Of a stretch of DNA of 64,000 nt, positions 1-8,476 are shown piece after piece. The position numbers were made by a program, and so were the translations under genes. The DNA is from CAYJII01 sp964370225 (GTDB lineage: Bacteria; Bacillota; Clostridia; Oscillospirales; Ruminococcaceae), in the NCBI GenBank assembly GCA_964370225.1, contig CAYJII010000009.1, forward strand, positions 1 to 64,000, given 5' to 3'. The notes beneath the pieces were generated by a model. The model ran no database searches and was not told the DNA's origin. It saw only the letters and a program-made list of their open reading frames with translations. The first letter of the stretch is position 1. Every line of letters begins with the position of its first letter.

Positions 1-46
1 TCCTGTCGCGTCCCTTTGTTCTTGCCCTCGTTTGTGACGCTTGATT

Positions 47-75
47 ATTATAGCACGGTATTCCACACATGTCAA
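47..75 (-). promoter_or_regulatory. Perfect sigma-A promoter firing leftward out of the window
   Basis: On the minus strand, TTGACA (75-70) is separated by 17 bases from TATAAT (52-47), a perfect vegetative promoter. The predicted transcript starts near base 40 and runs off the left end. Its first bases hold an inverted repeat, GCGTC at 40-36 and GACGC at 12-8, so the leader may be structured. The gene it serves is not visible. Confidence 0.85.
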
Positions 76-240
76 CACTTTTTCGCAAAAAGATTTTATT
101 TAGACTTTTACTATAATAACGACAAACATATGAGTACATTTTTAGTCAAGATACAACAAGAATATACAACCCACCAAAGAGGCACACTTTTTCTCAATTT
201 ATTGTTAACATTCTATTCACAATATTGTAACTATTTTTTA

Positions 241-269
241 TTGTGGAATTGGCAGTATAATAATATAAT
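241..269 (+). promoter_or_regulatory. Promoter for RND efflux gene
   Basis: TTGTGG (241-246), 17 bases, TATAAT (264-269). The -10 is consensus and the -35 matches four of six. A start near 276 would give a leader of about 130 bases. A second TATAAT at 256-261 has no good -35. Confidence 0.55.
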
Positions 270-378
270 TAAAGAACGATAAGGCGTAAATCCGCTAGTT
301 TAAACCCAATATTAACAGTGATTTCTTTTCCTATATATATAAGTAGGTGAAAATGCGCATTATCAAAATAGTGTTTTA

Positions 379-401
379 GCTGTTAAATCAGCAGAATGGA
401 G
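379..401 (+). promoter_or_regulatory. Hairpin plus GAATGGAG leader motif (RND gene)
   Basis: GCTG (379-382) pairs with CAGC (389-392) around a six-base loop. GCAGAATGGAG (391-401) ends in the ribosome binding site of the pump gene. This is one copy of a leader motif that recurs across the window; see findings. Confidence 0.45.
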
Positions 402-408
402 AAATTAT

Positions 409-3400
409 ATGTTTTCTAGTTACAGCGTAAGAAAGCCATATACAGTTTTTGTGGCTATTGTAATTGTTTTAATTTTAGGAGTTGTGTCGTACACTGGCAT
501 GAGCATTGACTTAATCCCTAGTATAAACTTGCCGTATGCAGTAGTCTCAACTTCCTATTATGGCGCAACACCGGAGCAAGTTGAGCTCACGGTAACCACA
601 CCGCTCGAGCAATCGCTAGCTTCATTAAATAATATAAAGAATATACAGTCCGTCTCCTCAGAAAACTCCTCGATGATAATACTTGAGTTTAATGAAGATG
701 CAAACATGGACAGTGCAATGATTGAAATGAGAGAGAACCTTGACTTAGTTACAAGTTATCTTCCCGACGAAGTAGGCTCACCGATTATTATTAAGCTCAA
801 CCCAGATATGATGCCGATAATGTCTATATCTATAGCGGTTGAGGGAATGGATGATGCCGAGGCAGGCGAATATATAAACCAGCGCCTCATCCCAGAGATT
901 AACAGTATTAATGGTGTTGCCTCAGTCGAAGCAAACGGAATTATCGAAAACATGGTTGACATCACAATATCTCAAGAAAAAATTGATGCTCTCAACGCTG
1001 ATATTGAGAATACTTTTCTAACTGATATGGAAGCTACTTTATTTGAAGAAGTCGAAGATGCAATGTGGTACGAAGTAGAAGCTCAAGTTAGAGACCAGAT
1101 TTATATTACCTTCCGCGACCAAAAGAACGCAATGATTGCGCAAGGCATGACTGAAGAAATGGCAGAGGCAGCAATTGCTCCCGCTCGTTCACAAGCGTAT
1201 GGGCAAGTGGTGAGCCAGGTAAGTAAGATTGTTACAGCGGATGCAGTAAATGAAATTGTGCAAGAACAATTGGCGCAAATTGAAATTCCCGAAATTGAAA
1301 TCACTAAGGATATGATAACAGGAATATTGTCTGCGCAAAACTTTTCTCTCCCAGCAGGTAGCATCGACACTAGCGACGGTGATTCCAACCTAGTTCGTGT
1401 GGGTGACAAATACGCTTCTGTTGATGAGATAAAATCAACAAAGCTAATGGATATCCCAGATTACGGTGAAGTTTTAATTGATACAGTATGCGAAGTTCAT
1501 TCATATGACAATGCATCGGACTCATATTCAAAAGTAAATGGCAACTATGCAGTTGTGCTCTCAATCCAAAAACAACCTGATTTTTCTACTGCTGATGTGT
1601 CAACTAATGTCCGCGAAAAATTAGATCAGCTTCCTATAGATTATGATGGCGTTTCAACTGCGGTTTTAATGGACCAAGGTGAGTATGTTCAAATAATGAT
1701 TGATGCTATAATTCAAAACTTATTATTTGGCGGCGCGCTAGCAGTGTTAATCCTATATATTTTCTTAAGAAAAATTCGCCCTACTATAATAGTAGGAGCT
1801 TCAATTGCAATTAGTGTAATCACTGCATTTGTTTTAATGTACTTTAGTGGCGTTACGCTAAACTTAATTTCAATGGGCGGTCTAGCTCTTGGTGTAGGCA
1901 TGCTTGTTGAGAACTCAATTGTTGTTATCGAAAATATCTTCCGTAAAAAAGCAGAGGGCATGGACGCAAAATATGCAGCTATCGAAGGCGCAAAACAAGT
2001 AAGCGGCGCCATTTTTTCCTCAACGCTTACAACTGTAATAGTTTTCGTTCCTATATTATTCACAGGCGGTATCACAAGACAGCTATTTACCGACATGGCT
2101 TTAACTATTACTTTCTCATTACTATCCAGTTTATTAGTAGCGCTGACATTGGTACCTGCTGCTAGCGGTATCATGATGCGCAGAAAATTTGAGATAAAAC
2201 CAACATTTATCGATAAAATCTCAGGCGGTTACAAGAAATTTTTAAATCATGTTTTAAATGTAAAGTGGGCGGTAGTCTTAGTAGCAATTGCCCTACTCGC
2301 AACCAGCGTGTATGCGGCGATGTCCTCAGGCACGGAGCTTTTCCCATCTATGGACAGCGGAACTATCACAGTTTCTATCGACATGCCTGAAGAATACACA
2401 TCCCAGCAAAGATTTGAAGCATTAGATATGGTAAATGAAACGCTTCTTACTATAGAAGACATCAGCACAGTCGGCATAATCGATAGCATGGGTAGCGGAA
2501 CATCGGGAATGATGGCATCCATGGCAATGGGCAGTGGTACAACCGTATATGTGCTACTAGACACAGAAAGAGTTTCTACTACTGATGAAATCATACAGGA
2601 AATCCGTGATAAATCTGCAGACTTCGATTTTGAACTCTCTGCTCAAAGCTCCAACACAGATTTAAACGCATTAAGCGGCGGACAAATAGTAGTTAATGTA
2701 TATGCAAATGAACTGGATACATTAAGAGATACTGCGAAAACTATTGCCGATACAATTTCGGAAGTAAATGGAACAGTGGATGTAAACGACGGACTTGGCA
2801 CAACAACTCCTGAGATGCGCATTATCGTGGACAAAAACAAGGCGATTGTAGAAGGTCTTACCACCGCGCAAATATACCAAACTGTAAATGATAATATAAA
2901 AGCTGGTAGTGTCGTGACCGAATTCACGCAAGGACAATCCGACTTTAGCGTATATGTTAAAGATGAGCGTGACGATGCATTAAATGAAACTAATATTATG
3001 GATATAGTTGTAGCTACAAAAGAAGAAGAAAACGAAGAGGGCGAAATGGTAGAGCGTAACATTTTGCTAAAAGATGTTGCTACATTAGTAGAAGCTGATG
3101 GATTCTCTTCAATAAGCCACAATTCACAAGAGCGTTACCTCAGCATTACAGGCTCTATCGAAACAGGTGTAAACTCCGGTGACGTGTATGCAGAAATTGA
3201 GACAGAGCTTGAGAATTTGGATTTAGCTGCTGGTACAAGATTTGAGATTGTTGGCGAAAGCGAAACAATAGAGCAAACATTCTACGATTTAACATTGATG
3301 ATCGCACTCGCAATTGTATTCATCTACCTTGTAATGGTAGCACAATTCCAATCACTCTCCTCGCCATTCATCGTAATGTTCACAATCCCACTAGCATTCA

Positions 3401-3834
3401 CAGGCGGATTTTTAGCACTCTTCCTTACAAACACCCCTATAAGCGTAGTAAGTTTAATCGGGCTTGTAATCCTAGTCGGAATTGTAGTTAACAATGGTAT
3501 CGTATTCGTTGACTATGCAAATCAACAGCGAGAACGTGGCAAAACCACGAGAGAAGCTTTGCTTATAGCAGCGCATGACCGTCTGCGACCAATCCTTATG
3601 ACAGCGCTGACTACAATAATAGCACTTGTTGTAATGGCGTTTGACAATTCTAGCGGCTCGGAAATGATGCGACCAATGGCAATTACGACAATCGGTGGAC
3701 TTATTTACTCCACCATACTAACGCTGTTTTTAGTTCCTGCTATGTATGAATACATGCACAGTGATAAGCGCAGAGAAAAAAAGCTTGCAAGGAAAAAGAA
3801 AAAAGAAGAAAAATTAGCGAGTAAACATAACTAA
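409..3834 (+). CDS. RND-family efflux transporter permease (SwrC/AcrB-like)
   Basis: A 1141-residue inner-membrane proton-driven exporter of the hydrophobe/amphiphile (HAE1) type, with the duplicated RND architecture. TM1 lies near residues 13-30, followed by a large extracytoplasmic domain, a TM block near 430-600, TM7 near 620-645, a second large domain and a final TM block near 965-1110. A charged insertion near 190-310, rich in Glu, Met and Ala, is of the kind seen in Gram-positive RND pumps. In TM4 the usual Asp-Asp proton-relay pair appears as Glu501-Asn502. The C-terminus is a strongly basic Lys/Arg tail. There is no adaptor or outer-membrane partner gene next to it, as expected for a monoderm pump. 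Substrates could be amphiphiles, lipids or drugs. GGAG (398-401) lies 7 bases before the ATG. Confidence 0.9.
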   Translation: MFSSYSVRKPYTVFVAIVIVLILGVVSYTGMSIDLIPSINLPYAVVSTSYYGATPEQVELTVTTPLEQSLASLNNIKNIQSVSSENSSMIILEFNEDANMDSAMIEMRENLDLVTSYLPDEVGSPIIIKLNPDMMPIMSISIAVEGMDDAEAGEYINQRLIPEINSINGVASVEANGIIENMVDITISQEKIDALNADIENTFLTDMEATLFEEVEDAMWYEVEAQVRDQIYITFRDQKNAMIAQGMTEEMAEAAIAPARSQAYGQVVSQVSKIVTADAVNEIVQEQLAQIEIPEIEITKDMITGILSAQNFSLPAGSIDTSDGDSNLVRVGDKYASVDEIKSTKLMDIPDYGEVLIDTVCEVHSYDNASDSYSKVNGNYAVVLSIQKQPDFSTADVSTNVREKLDQLPIDYDGVSTAVLMDQGEYVQIMIDAIIQNLLFGGALAVLILYIFLRKIRPTIIVGASIAISVITAFVLMYFSGVTLNLISMGGLALGVGMLVENSIVVIENIFRKKAEGMDAKYAAIEGAKQVSGAIFSSTLTTVIVFVPILFTGGITRQLFTDMALTITFSLLSSLLVALTLVPAASGIMMRRKFEIKPTFIDKISGGYKKFLNHVLNVKWAVVLVAIALLATSVYAAMSSGTELFPSMDSGTITVSIDMPEEYTSQQRFEALDMVNETLLTIEDISTVGIIDSMGSGTSGMMASMAMGSGTTVYVLLDTERVSTTDEIIQEIRDKSADFDFELSAQSSNTDLNALSGGQIVVNVYANELDTLRDTAKTIADTISEVNGTVDVNDGLGTTTPEMRIIVDKNKAIVEGLTTAQIYQTVNDNIKAGSVVTEFTQGQSDFSVYVKDERDDALNETNIMDIVVATKEEENEEGEMVERNILLKDVATLVEADGFSSISHNSQERYLSITGSIETGVNSGDVYAEIETELENLDLAAGTRFEIVGESETIEQTFYDLTLMIALAIVFIYLVMVAQFQSLSSPFIVMFTIPLAFTGGFLALFLTNTPISVVSLIGLVILVGIVVNNGIVFVDYANQQRERGKTTREALLIAAHDRLRPILMTALTTIIALVVMAFDNSSGSEMMRPMAITTIGGLIYSTILTLFLVPAMYEYMHSDKRREKKLARKKKKEEKLASKHN

Positions 3835-3849
3835 TTTTAGGTAAAAGAA

Positions 3850-3887
3850 AAGGCGAAGAATAGTTTTTAACTATTCTTCGCCTTTTT
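3850..3887. terminator. Bidirectional terminator
   Basis: A long stem, arms GGCGAAGAATAGT and ACTATTCTTCGCC, is flanked by A and T runs. It lies between the convergent RND gene and the leftward kinase gene and can end both transcripts. Confidence 0.9.
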
Positions 3888-3899
3888 AGTTGATAATTA

Positions 3900-4418
3900 T
3901 TAAAGTTTTGAGCGAATAAACTTATCTATCTGCTCAGCAGTTTGCTCAGCTGTGAGGTATGAGTTATCTATTAAATGCATATGTGGATTTGTATTCTTCG
4001 CATTTTCTTTTAACCACTCATTAAAATCAGCGGAGGATTTTAAATGCCCCTCGTCACTAATGTTTCTACCATCACGCATGCGCATATCGAGCTTATCAAA
4101 TTCGCTGACAATTGCAACATAATGTATCTGTGAAAACAACTCCCGCTCATCTTTTTCCTCAAAATGTGAAGGGATAGCACAACCGCATAGCACCACAGGC
4201 AGCCCTATTTGCGAAACATTCGCACACAGGTTTAGCCAAAGTTTGCGATAAGCAAAATATTCATCCTCGGGAGTATTGTACATATCATTCCATAACAAAT
4301 CGCTCTCGAGCACAATATAATCTGTCTCTTGCTTAAAAAGCAGTTCACATGCCGTGGATTTACCCACTCCGCTAGCACCCGAAACTATAAAAAGCTTCTG
4401 CTTATTAGTCGGTGTCAT
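3900..4418 (-). CDS. P-loop kinase-like AAA protein
   Basis: A 172-residue cytoplasmic protein with a clear Walker A motif, GASGVGKST, near residues 14-22, and an acidic LESDLLW segment near 37-43 in the position of a substrate-binding loop. Length and layout fit small nucleoside, gluconate or shikimate-type kinases, but I cannot name the substrate. It is the last gene of the leftward pyrK-pyrD-ruvX run, 21 bases after ruvX. The start is backed by a strong purine-rich site (GGGAGGGGAG on the coding strand). Confidence 0.7.
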   Translation of the reverse strand: MTPTNKQKLFIVSGASGVGKSTACELLFKQETDYIVLESDLLWNDMYNTPEDEYFAYRKLWLNLCANVSQIGLPVVLCGCAIPSHFEEKDERELFSQIHYVAIVSEFDKLDMRMRDGRNISDEGHLKSSADFNEWLKENAKNTNPHMHLIDNSYLTAEQTAEQIDKFIRSKL

Positions 4419-4439
4419 ATGCTCCCCTCCCTAAAATTT

Positions 4440-4862
4440 TTATGCGTTATTATTTTTGCGGTATTCAAGAAAGCTTTCTAATATAATAGTAGCAGCAAGC
4501 TCGTCTATAACATCTTTACGTTTTTGCCCTCTTACATTCATCTCGTTTAACATGTTTGTCGCTTGGATTGTGCTTCTGCGCTCATCCCACTCTTCTACAG
4601 GCAAGCCAGTTCTCTCGCGCAAATACGCAGCAAACGCCTGACAAAGTTTTGCTCTGTCACCATAACTGCCGTCCATATTCCTCGGAACACCAACAACAAT
4701 CATCTTAACTTCATATTGTTCTGCCATATATGCAACCTTTTGAGCACAAGCATCAAAATCTTTTTCATGTACTACGCCAACTGGAGAAGCCAAAAACTCA
4801 GTCTTATCACAAACTGCTAGTCCTGTTCTCGCATCACCGAAGTCTACACCCATAATTTTCAT
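4440..4862 (-). CDS. ruvX: Pre-16S rRNA nuclease / Holliday-junction-resolvase-like protein YqgF
   Basis: A 140-residue RNase H-fold protein that in this family matures the 5' end of 16S rRNA. Visible family motifs are MGVDFGDARTGLAV at the N-terminus with a metal-binding Asp, VGVPRNMDGSYGDRA near 57-72, DERRST near 99-104, and a C-terminal DELAATIILESFL with further acidic residues. Length is typical. It sits 18 bases after pyrD and 21 before a P-loop kinase, so it is probably co-transcribed with the pyrimidine genes. Confidence 0.93.
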   Translation of the reverse strand: MKIMGVDFGDARTGLAVCDKTEFLASPVGVVHEKDFDACAQKVAYMAEQYEVKMIVVGVPRNMDGSYGDRAKLCQAFAAYLRERTGLPVEEWDERRSTIQATNMLNEMNVRGQKRKDVIDELAATIILESFLEYRKNNNA

Positions 4863-4880
4863 TTTCTTCCACCTTTTTTA

Positions 4881-5792
4881 TTAATATGCTTCAACTTTCC
4901 CGATAATATCGGTAATGTTATTTATATTGTTCTCGTCTAAATATTTATTTAAACCATCGATAATTTCAATCGGCGCATACGGATTGTTAAACAACGCTGC
5001 TCCCATTTGCACTGCACTTGCTCCAGCAAGCATCATCTCCACAGCATCTTTATATGTACAAACGCCACCCATTCCCATAACAGGAATTTTCACTGCATTC
5101 GCCACTTGCCACACCATTCTAAGCGCAACAGGAAAAACCGCAGGCCCACTAAGTCCGCCAACATTATTTTTTAGTATCGGGCGTCTTGAGTTTATGTCAA
5201 TTCGCATTCCCAAAAGCGTATTGATTAAAGAAACTGCATCCGCACCCTCAGCTTCAACTGCTTTTGCTATTTCTGTGATATCGGTAACATTCGGCGAAAG
5301 TTTAACCATTAAAGGTTTGCTCGTTGCCTTTTTCACATGCTTTGTGATGTCGGCAGCAGTTTCAGCAAATATTCCAAAAGCTGCACCTCCATGCTTAACA
5401 TTCGGACAGGATATATTCAGCTCTAGCATATGCACATTAGTTCCTTCTAAGCGCCTTGCTATTTCTACACAATCCTCCACTGTTTGCCCCGCAACATTTG
5501 CAATAACAACCGTGTCCTTTGTAGCAAGATATGGTAGCTCATTTTGGATAAAGTAGTCGATTCCAGGGTTTTGCAGCCCTACGGAATTAAGCATACCCAT
5601 CGCAGTTTCCGCTACCCTCGGCGGCAAGTTTCCATCTTTTTGGTTTAAAGTAAGCCCCTTAGAAGAAAATCCTCCAAGCAAGTCGATATCATATAATGTA
5701 TCATACTCCCTGCCAAATCCAAAAGCACCTGACGCAGGGATTATAGGGTTTTTAAAATCTACCCCAGCTATATTAACAGATAAATTAGCCAT
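4881..5792 (-). CDS. pyrD: Dihydroorotate dehydrogenase catalytic subunit (class 1B)
   Basis: A 303-residue FMN-dependent TIM barrel that oxidises dihydroorotate to orotate in pyrimidine synthesis. NPIIPASGAFGFG near residues 15-27 and LNISCPNVKHGG near 125-136 (with the class 1 catalytic Cys) identify it, along with VKLSPN and the phosphate-binding GMGGV segment near 240. It lies 24 bases after pyrK, its NAD-linked electron-transfer partner, which makes it the class 1B (PyrDB) type. Its start ATG follows a GAAAGG-type ribosome site. No other pyr genes are near. Confidence 0.95.
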   Translation of the reverse strand: MANLSVNIAGVDFKNPIIPASGAFGFGREYDTLYDIDLLGGFSSKGLTLNQKDGNLPPRVAETAMGMLNSVGLQNPGIDYFIQNELPYLATKDTVVIANVAGQTVEDCVEIARRLEGTNVHMLELNISCPNVKHGGAAFGIFAETAADITKHVKKATSKPLMVKLSPNVTDITEIAKAVEAEGADAVSLINTLLGMRIDINSRRPILKNNVGGLSGPAVFPVALRMVWQVANAVKIPVMGMGGVCTYKDAVEMMLAGASAVQMGAALFNNPYAPIEIIDGLNKYLDENNINNITDIIGKVEAY

Positions 5793-5816
5793 AATTTCAA
5801 AGCCTTTCTTGATTAT

Positions 5817-6587
5817 TTAAAGTACAACTGCATTCGCATCAAACACAGGGCCATCTTTACAGACATGTGCAAAATATTCGTTGCCATCTTTGACCGCCTT
5901 GCACGCACAAACTAAACATGCTCCAACACCACAACCCATGCGCTCTTCGAGGGAAACCTCACATTTTATCCCCTCTTTTTCACATGCAGTCGCAACCGCT
6001 TTTAGCATAGCATGCGGTCCACAAGCATAAACGATATCGGGTTTTTCACCCTCCAGCAGTTTGTTAAACGAAGTGGTAACAAAACCATGCTCGCCCATCG
6101 TGCCATCATCCGTGCAGACATTAACCTTAGCTCCCGCACAAGCGAAGTCATCGGCGAGTATCACTGCATTCGCACTCCTAAAACCGACAATCGCAGTTGC
6201 GTTTTCGCCATAATGTTTTGCGACCTCAAGCATAGGTGGAACTCCAATCCCACCACCAATTACAACAGCTTTTTTATCACTGTCCAGTAGCGTGAACCCA
6301 TTCCCTAAAGGAAGCATCACATCCATGAGCTCACCTTCGTTAAGCCTAGCTAAAGCATCTGTGCCATCGCCCCTAACCTCAAACACAAGGCGAAAACAAC
6401 CGTTTTGCTTGTCGATTTCACAAATCGAGATAGGGCGTCTTAAGAAAAATCCGTCCACTTTAATGTGAGCGAATTGTCCTGCAAAAGCAAGCTCTGCAGC
6501 ATCTTTTGCTTTTATGGTATAGCTATAGACATTTTTAGCTAAATTTTCTTTTTTTACAATTTGATATTTTGAACATGTATATTCCAT
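5817..6587 (-). CDS. pyrK: Dihydroorotate dehydrogenase electron-transfer subunit
   Basis: A 256-residue FAD and [2Fe-2S] protein that passes electrons from the FMN of PyrD to NAD+. RRPISICEID near residues 50-59 is the FAD-binding motif and VIGGGIGVPPML near 108-119 the nucleotide-binding loop. Cysteines in CGVGACLVCACK near 218-229, plus a further Cys in the HVCKDGP segment, ligate the cluster. It is the first gene of a leftward operon with pyrD, ruvX and a kinase. A consensus-like promoter and a short hairpin leader precede it. I saw no PyrR attenuator. Confidence 0.95.
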   Translation of the reverse strand: MEYTCSKYQIVKKENLAKNVYSYTIKAKDAAELAFAGQFAHIKVDGFFLRRPISICEIDKQNGCFRLVFEVRGDGTDALARLNEGELMDVMLPLGNGFTLLDSDKKAVVIGGGIGVPPMLEVAKHYGENATAIVGFRSANAVILADDFACAGAKVNVCTDDGTMGEHGFVTTSFNKLLEGEKPDIVYACGPHAMLKAVATACEKEGIKCEVSLEERMGCGVGACLVCACKAVKDGNEYFAHVCKDGPVFDANAVVL

Positions 6588-6594
6588 TTTAATG

Positions 6595-6618
6595 CTCCGT
6601 TCTGTCGAGTATCTCGAC
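6595..6618 (-). promoter_or_regulatory. Triloop hairpin plus AGAACGGAG leader (pyrK)
   Basis: On the minus strand, GTCGAG and CTCGAC (6618-6613 and 6609-6604) form a perfect six-pair hairpin with a three-base loop. It is followed directly by AGAACGGAG, which ends in the pyrK ribosome site. It begins about 10 bases into the predicted mRNA and is a copy of the recurrent leader motif. Confidence 0.55.
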
Positions 6619-6635
6619 TGATTATCTATAAATAT

Positions 6636-6664
6636 ATTATACAGCCTTTACAGCGTTTTTTCAA
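6636..6664 (-). promoter_or_regulatory. Sigma-A promoter of pyrK operon
   Basis: TTGAAA (6664-6659), 17 bases, TATAAT (6641-6636) on the minus strand. The -35 abuts the T-run of the upstream lipoprotein terminator. The predicted leader is about 40 bases long. Confidence 0.8.
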
Positions 6665-6665
6665 G

Positions 6666-6705
6666 TAAAGAAAAGCTAACTTTCACTTAATTGGTGAAAG
6701 TTAGC
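6666..6705 (-). terminator. Terminator of lipoprotein gene
   Basis: On the minus strand, the arms GCTAACTTTCAC and GTGAAAGTTAGC form a 12-pair stem with a seven-base loop, followed by a T-rich tail. It lies 13 bases past the stop codon. Confidence 0.9.
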
Positions 6706-6717
6706 ATAATCATTTTA

Positions 6718-7782
6718 TTAACCAAGTAATTTTTTAGGAGAGTAGCGGTTGATTGCAGCATCATTTAACACTACATCTAAATCTGCCGCTTTTTCTTCTA
6801 ACACAAGAGTAAACTCATCATTTTTCAAATCATCAAGTAAAGTTTCTCTTAAAATATCAAAATATTCTGGATGGTCGTTAATATCAAGTCTTAAAACTAC
6901 ATAAATTGAATTTTCATCCTCGATAACGCTAGGCTCACCGATTTTTGCATCTGCAAAAATCGCATCTTCGATATCCTGTGACACATAGTACGATTCAAAT
7001 ATATCTCCCTCACCTTTTTTTGCGATTTGCATATAAACAGCTTCATCTTCAAAAACAGGAGTTTCTGTATCTAATATAATCGAATCTTCTAGGATTTTTT
7101 CTTCTAAGATTGCATCGATATCCTCAGGATTTTCCAAAACTTTTTTATAATAGTCATCAGCTCTATCTCTAACTGACTCGATAGCTTCTTCAGTCATCAT
7201 AGTACCTGTGTAAGCATCTAGTTTAGAGAAGCTGATTGATTTGTATAAAGTAAAGTCATCTTCAAAATACGTTACTAAATCCTCATCTTTAATAGGCTCA
7301 ACGCCATCATCTTCTGCATAATATTGAGCAAATACTAGTGAAGATTTATAAGTATCTGTAATTTGTGCCTCGTATGAACTTTCTCCAACTCCGAGATCTT
7401 CAAAGCCGTCTTGCACTTCGTCCCATGTCTCCATATCGTACTCGATTGCAGCTAAGTCATCCTCAGATAAACTTAATCCTAATTCGTCAAAAAGCTCGTT
7501 TGTAGCATAAACTTGTTTTGCGATATAAACAGCTTTTTCATTAACCCAGTCTTCAACTGGCATACCATCTAAATTGTTATCCCAGTAATCTTCAAGCGTT
7601 ATGTCATAATCCTCGTGATTTTGAGATTCGCTAATTGCAAGATTTTGATACAAAATATATTGGCCTGCAGGGATCTGTTGTGAATTAATTTCCATCGCGT
7701 AATTAGTATCTGCGCAAGAAGTTAGCGCTAAACCCATTACAACTGAAGCAAATAAAGCTAGAAGTCTTGATTTTTTAAACAT
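6718..7782 (-). CDS. Exported lipoprotein, SurA/PrsA-like chaperone candidate
   Basis: A 354-residue protein with a basic start, a hydrophobic stretch (LLALFASVVMGLAL) and a lipobox-like LTSC at about residues 20-23, so it should be lipid-anchored outside the membrane. The mature part is very acidic and helix-rich. Near 270-300 the run KGEGDIFESYYV then IGEPSVIEDENSIYVVLRL resembles the central part of peptidyl-prolyl isomerase (parvulin) domains of SurA/PrsA proteins, but key motifs are weak. I call it a probable foldase-like lipoprotein; enzymatic activity is unproven. It is a single gene with its own promoter and terminator. Confidence 0.6.
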   Translation of the reverse strand: MFKKSRLLALFASVVMGLALTSCADTNYAMEINSQQIPAGQYILYQNLAISESQNHEDYDITLEDYWDNNLDGMPVEDWVNEKAVYIAKQVYATNELFDELGLSLSEDDLAAIEYDMETWDEVQDGFEDLGVGESSYEAQITDTYKSSLVFAQYYAEDDGVEPIKDEDLVTYFEDDFTLYKSISFSKLDAYTGTMMTEEAIESVRDRADDYYKKVLENPEDIDAILEEKILEDSIILDTETPVFEDEAVYMQIAKKGEGDIFESYYVSQDIEDAIFADAKIGEPSVIEDENSIYVVLRLDINDHPEYFDILRETLLDDLKNDEFTLVLEEKAADLDVVLNDAAINRYSPKKLLG

Positions 7783-7825
7783 TGGTAAAAGCCATCCTTT
7801 CAGGTAAAAAAATAGATTGTTTTAC

Positions 7826-7854
7826 ATTATACATTAAATCCACCTAAAAGTCCA
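7826..7854 (-). promoter_or_regulatory. Promoter of lipoprotein gene
   Basis: TGGACT (7854-7849), 17 bases, TATAAT (7831-7826) on the minus strand, with the gene starting at 7782. Confidence 0.6.
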
Positions 7855-7905
7855 GTCTAAAAATACTATTTAACATATTGTTTATAAGTTGCAACTGGTA
7901 TTTTT

Positions 7906-8283
7906 CTACTTAACAACACCGACTGCTTCTACTTCTACTAAAACATTTTTTGGCAGAGTTTTTACAGCCACACAGCTTCTTGCCGGTTTAGTTCCTGTGA
8001 AGTATTTTGCATACACTTCGTTAAATGCAGCAAAATTATCCATATCGCTTAAAAAGCATGTAGTTTTTATTACGCTGTCCGTGTCGCTACCCGCAGCTAT
8101 AAGCACCGCTTTTAAATTCTCCATAACCTGTGTTGTTTGTCCTGTAATATCATTTGCAACAACTTCCGAACAAGCTGGGTCAATCGGGATTTGTCCCGAT
8201 GTAAATACCATCCCCGAATGTACGATTGCTTGTGAATAAGGCCCGATTGCACCTGGTGCATTTTTTGTGTCAATAATCTTCAT
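7906..8283 (-). CDS. ridA: RidA family reactive-imine deaminase
   Basis: A 125-residue trimeric YjgF/UK114 protein that hydrolyses reactive enamine/imine intermediates released by PLP enzymes. The family signature is visible: AIGPYSQAI near residues 12-20, FTSGQIPIDP near 28-37, and the C-terminal ARSCVAVKTLPKNVLVEVEA, where the Arg binds the substrate carboxylate. It is a single leftward gene. Upstream, TTGACA (8352-8347) and GATAAT (8327-8322) are 19 bases apart, a plausible but loosely spaced promoter. Confidence 0.93.
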   Translation of the reverse strand: MKIIDTKNAPGAIGPYSQAIVHSGMVFTSGQIPIDPACSEVVANDITGQTTQVMENLKAVLIAAGSDTDSVIKTTCFLSDMDNFAAFNEVYAKYFTGTKPARSCVAVKTLPKNVLVEVEAVGVVK

Positions 8284-8392
8284 ATTAAAACCAACCTTTC
8301 TTATTATATGTAATTTTAAGTATTATCTTATCATATTTTATGCTTTTGTCAACTAAAAAAAAGATTAATTAAAATTTAACATTAAATACTAT

Positions 8393-8420
8393 TTGATTGT
8401 TCACAAAAATATGGTATACT
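8393..8420 (+). promoter_or_regulatory. Promoter of zinc-ribbon membrane protein gene
   Basis: TTGATT (8393-8398), 16 bases, TATACT (8415-8420). The predicted leader of about 50 bases contains the GAATGGAG motif at 8463-8470. Confidence 0.65.
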
Positions 8421-8476
8421 GTAAGACAAACTAGATATAATATTAGCCGACAAAACAAGGCAGAATGGAGCATAGC

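Larger units (their letters stand above)
1..408. other. Non-coding divergent promoter region
   Basis: I see no credible gene here. An open frame at 16-282 lacks a ribosome binding site, has low-complexity AT-rich coding and runs through a consensus promoter, so I reject it. The stretch holds a leftward promoter (47-75), a rightward promoter (241-269) and the leader of the RND pump gene that starts at 409. Any leftward gene begins outside the window. Confidence 0.75.

Noticed and set aside
16..282. 88-codon open frame at the left end
   Set aside because: No ribosome site, AT-driven composition, and it overlaps a perfect opposite-strand promoter and the pump promoter region.
1713..2174. Opposite-strand open frames inside the RND gene and similar shadows inside ilvD, addA, gyrA and pyrD
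   Set aside because: They mirror the codon pattern of the true gene, lack ribosome sites and encode no recognisable protein.
6604..6664. PyrR-type attenuator or riboswitch before pyrK
   Set aside because: The leader is only about 40 bases, with one small hairpin and no terminator alternative.
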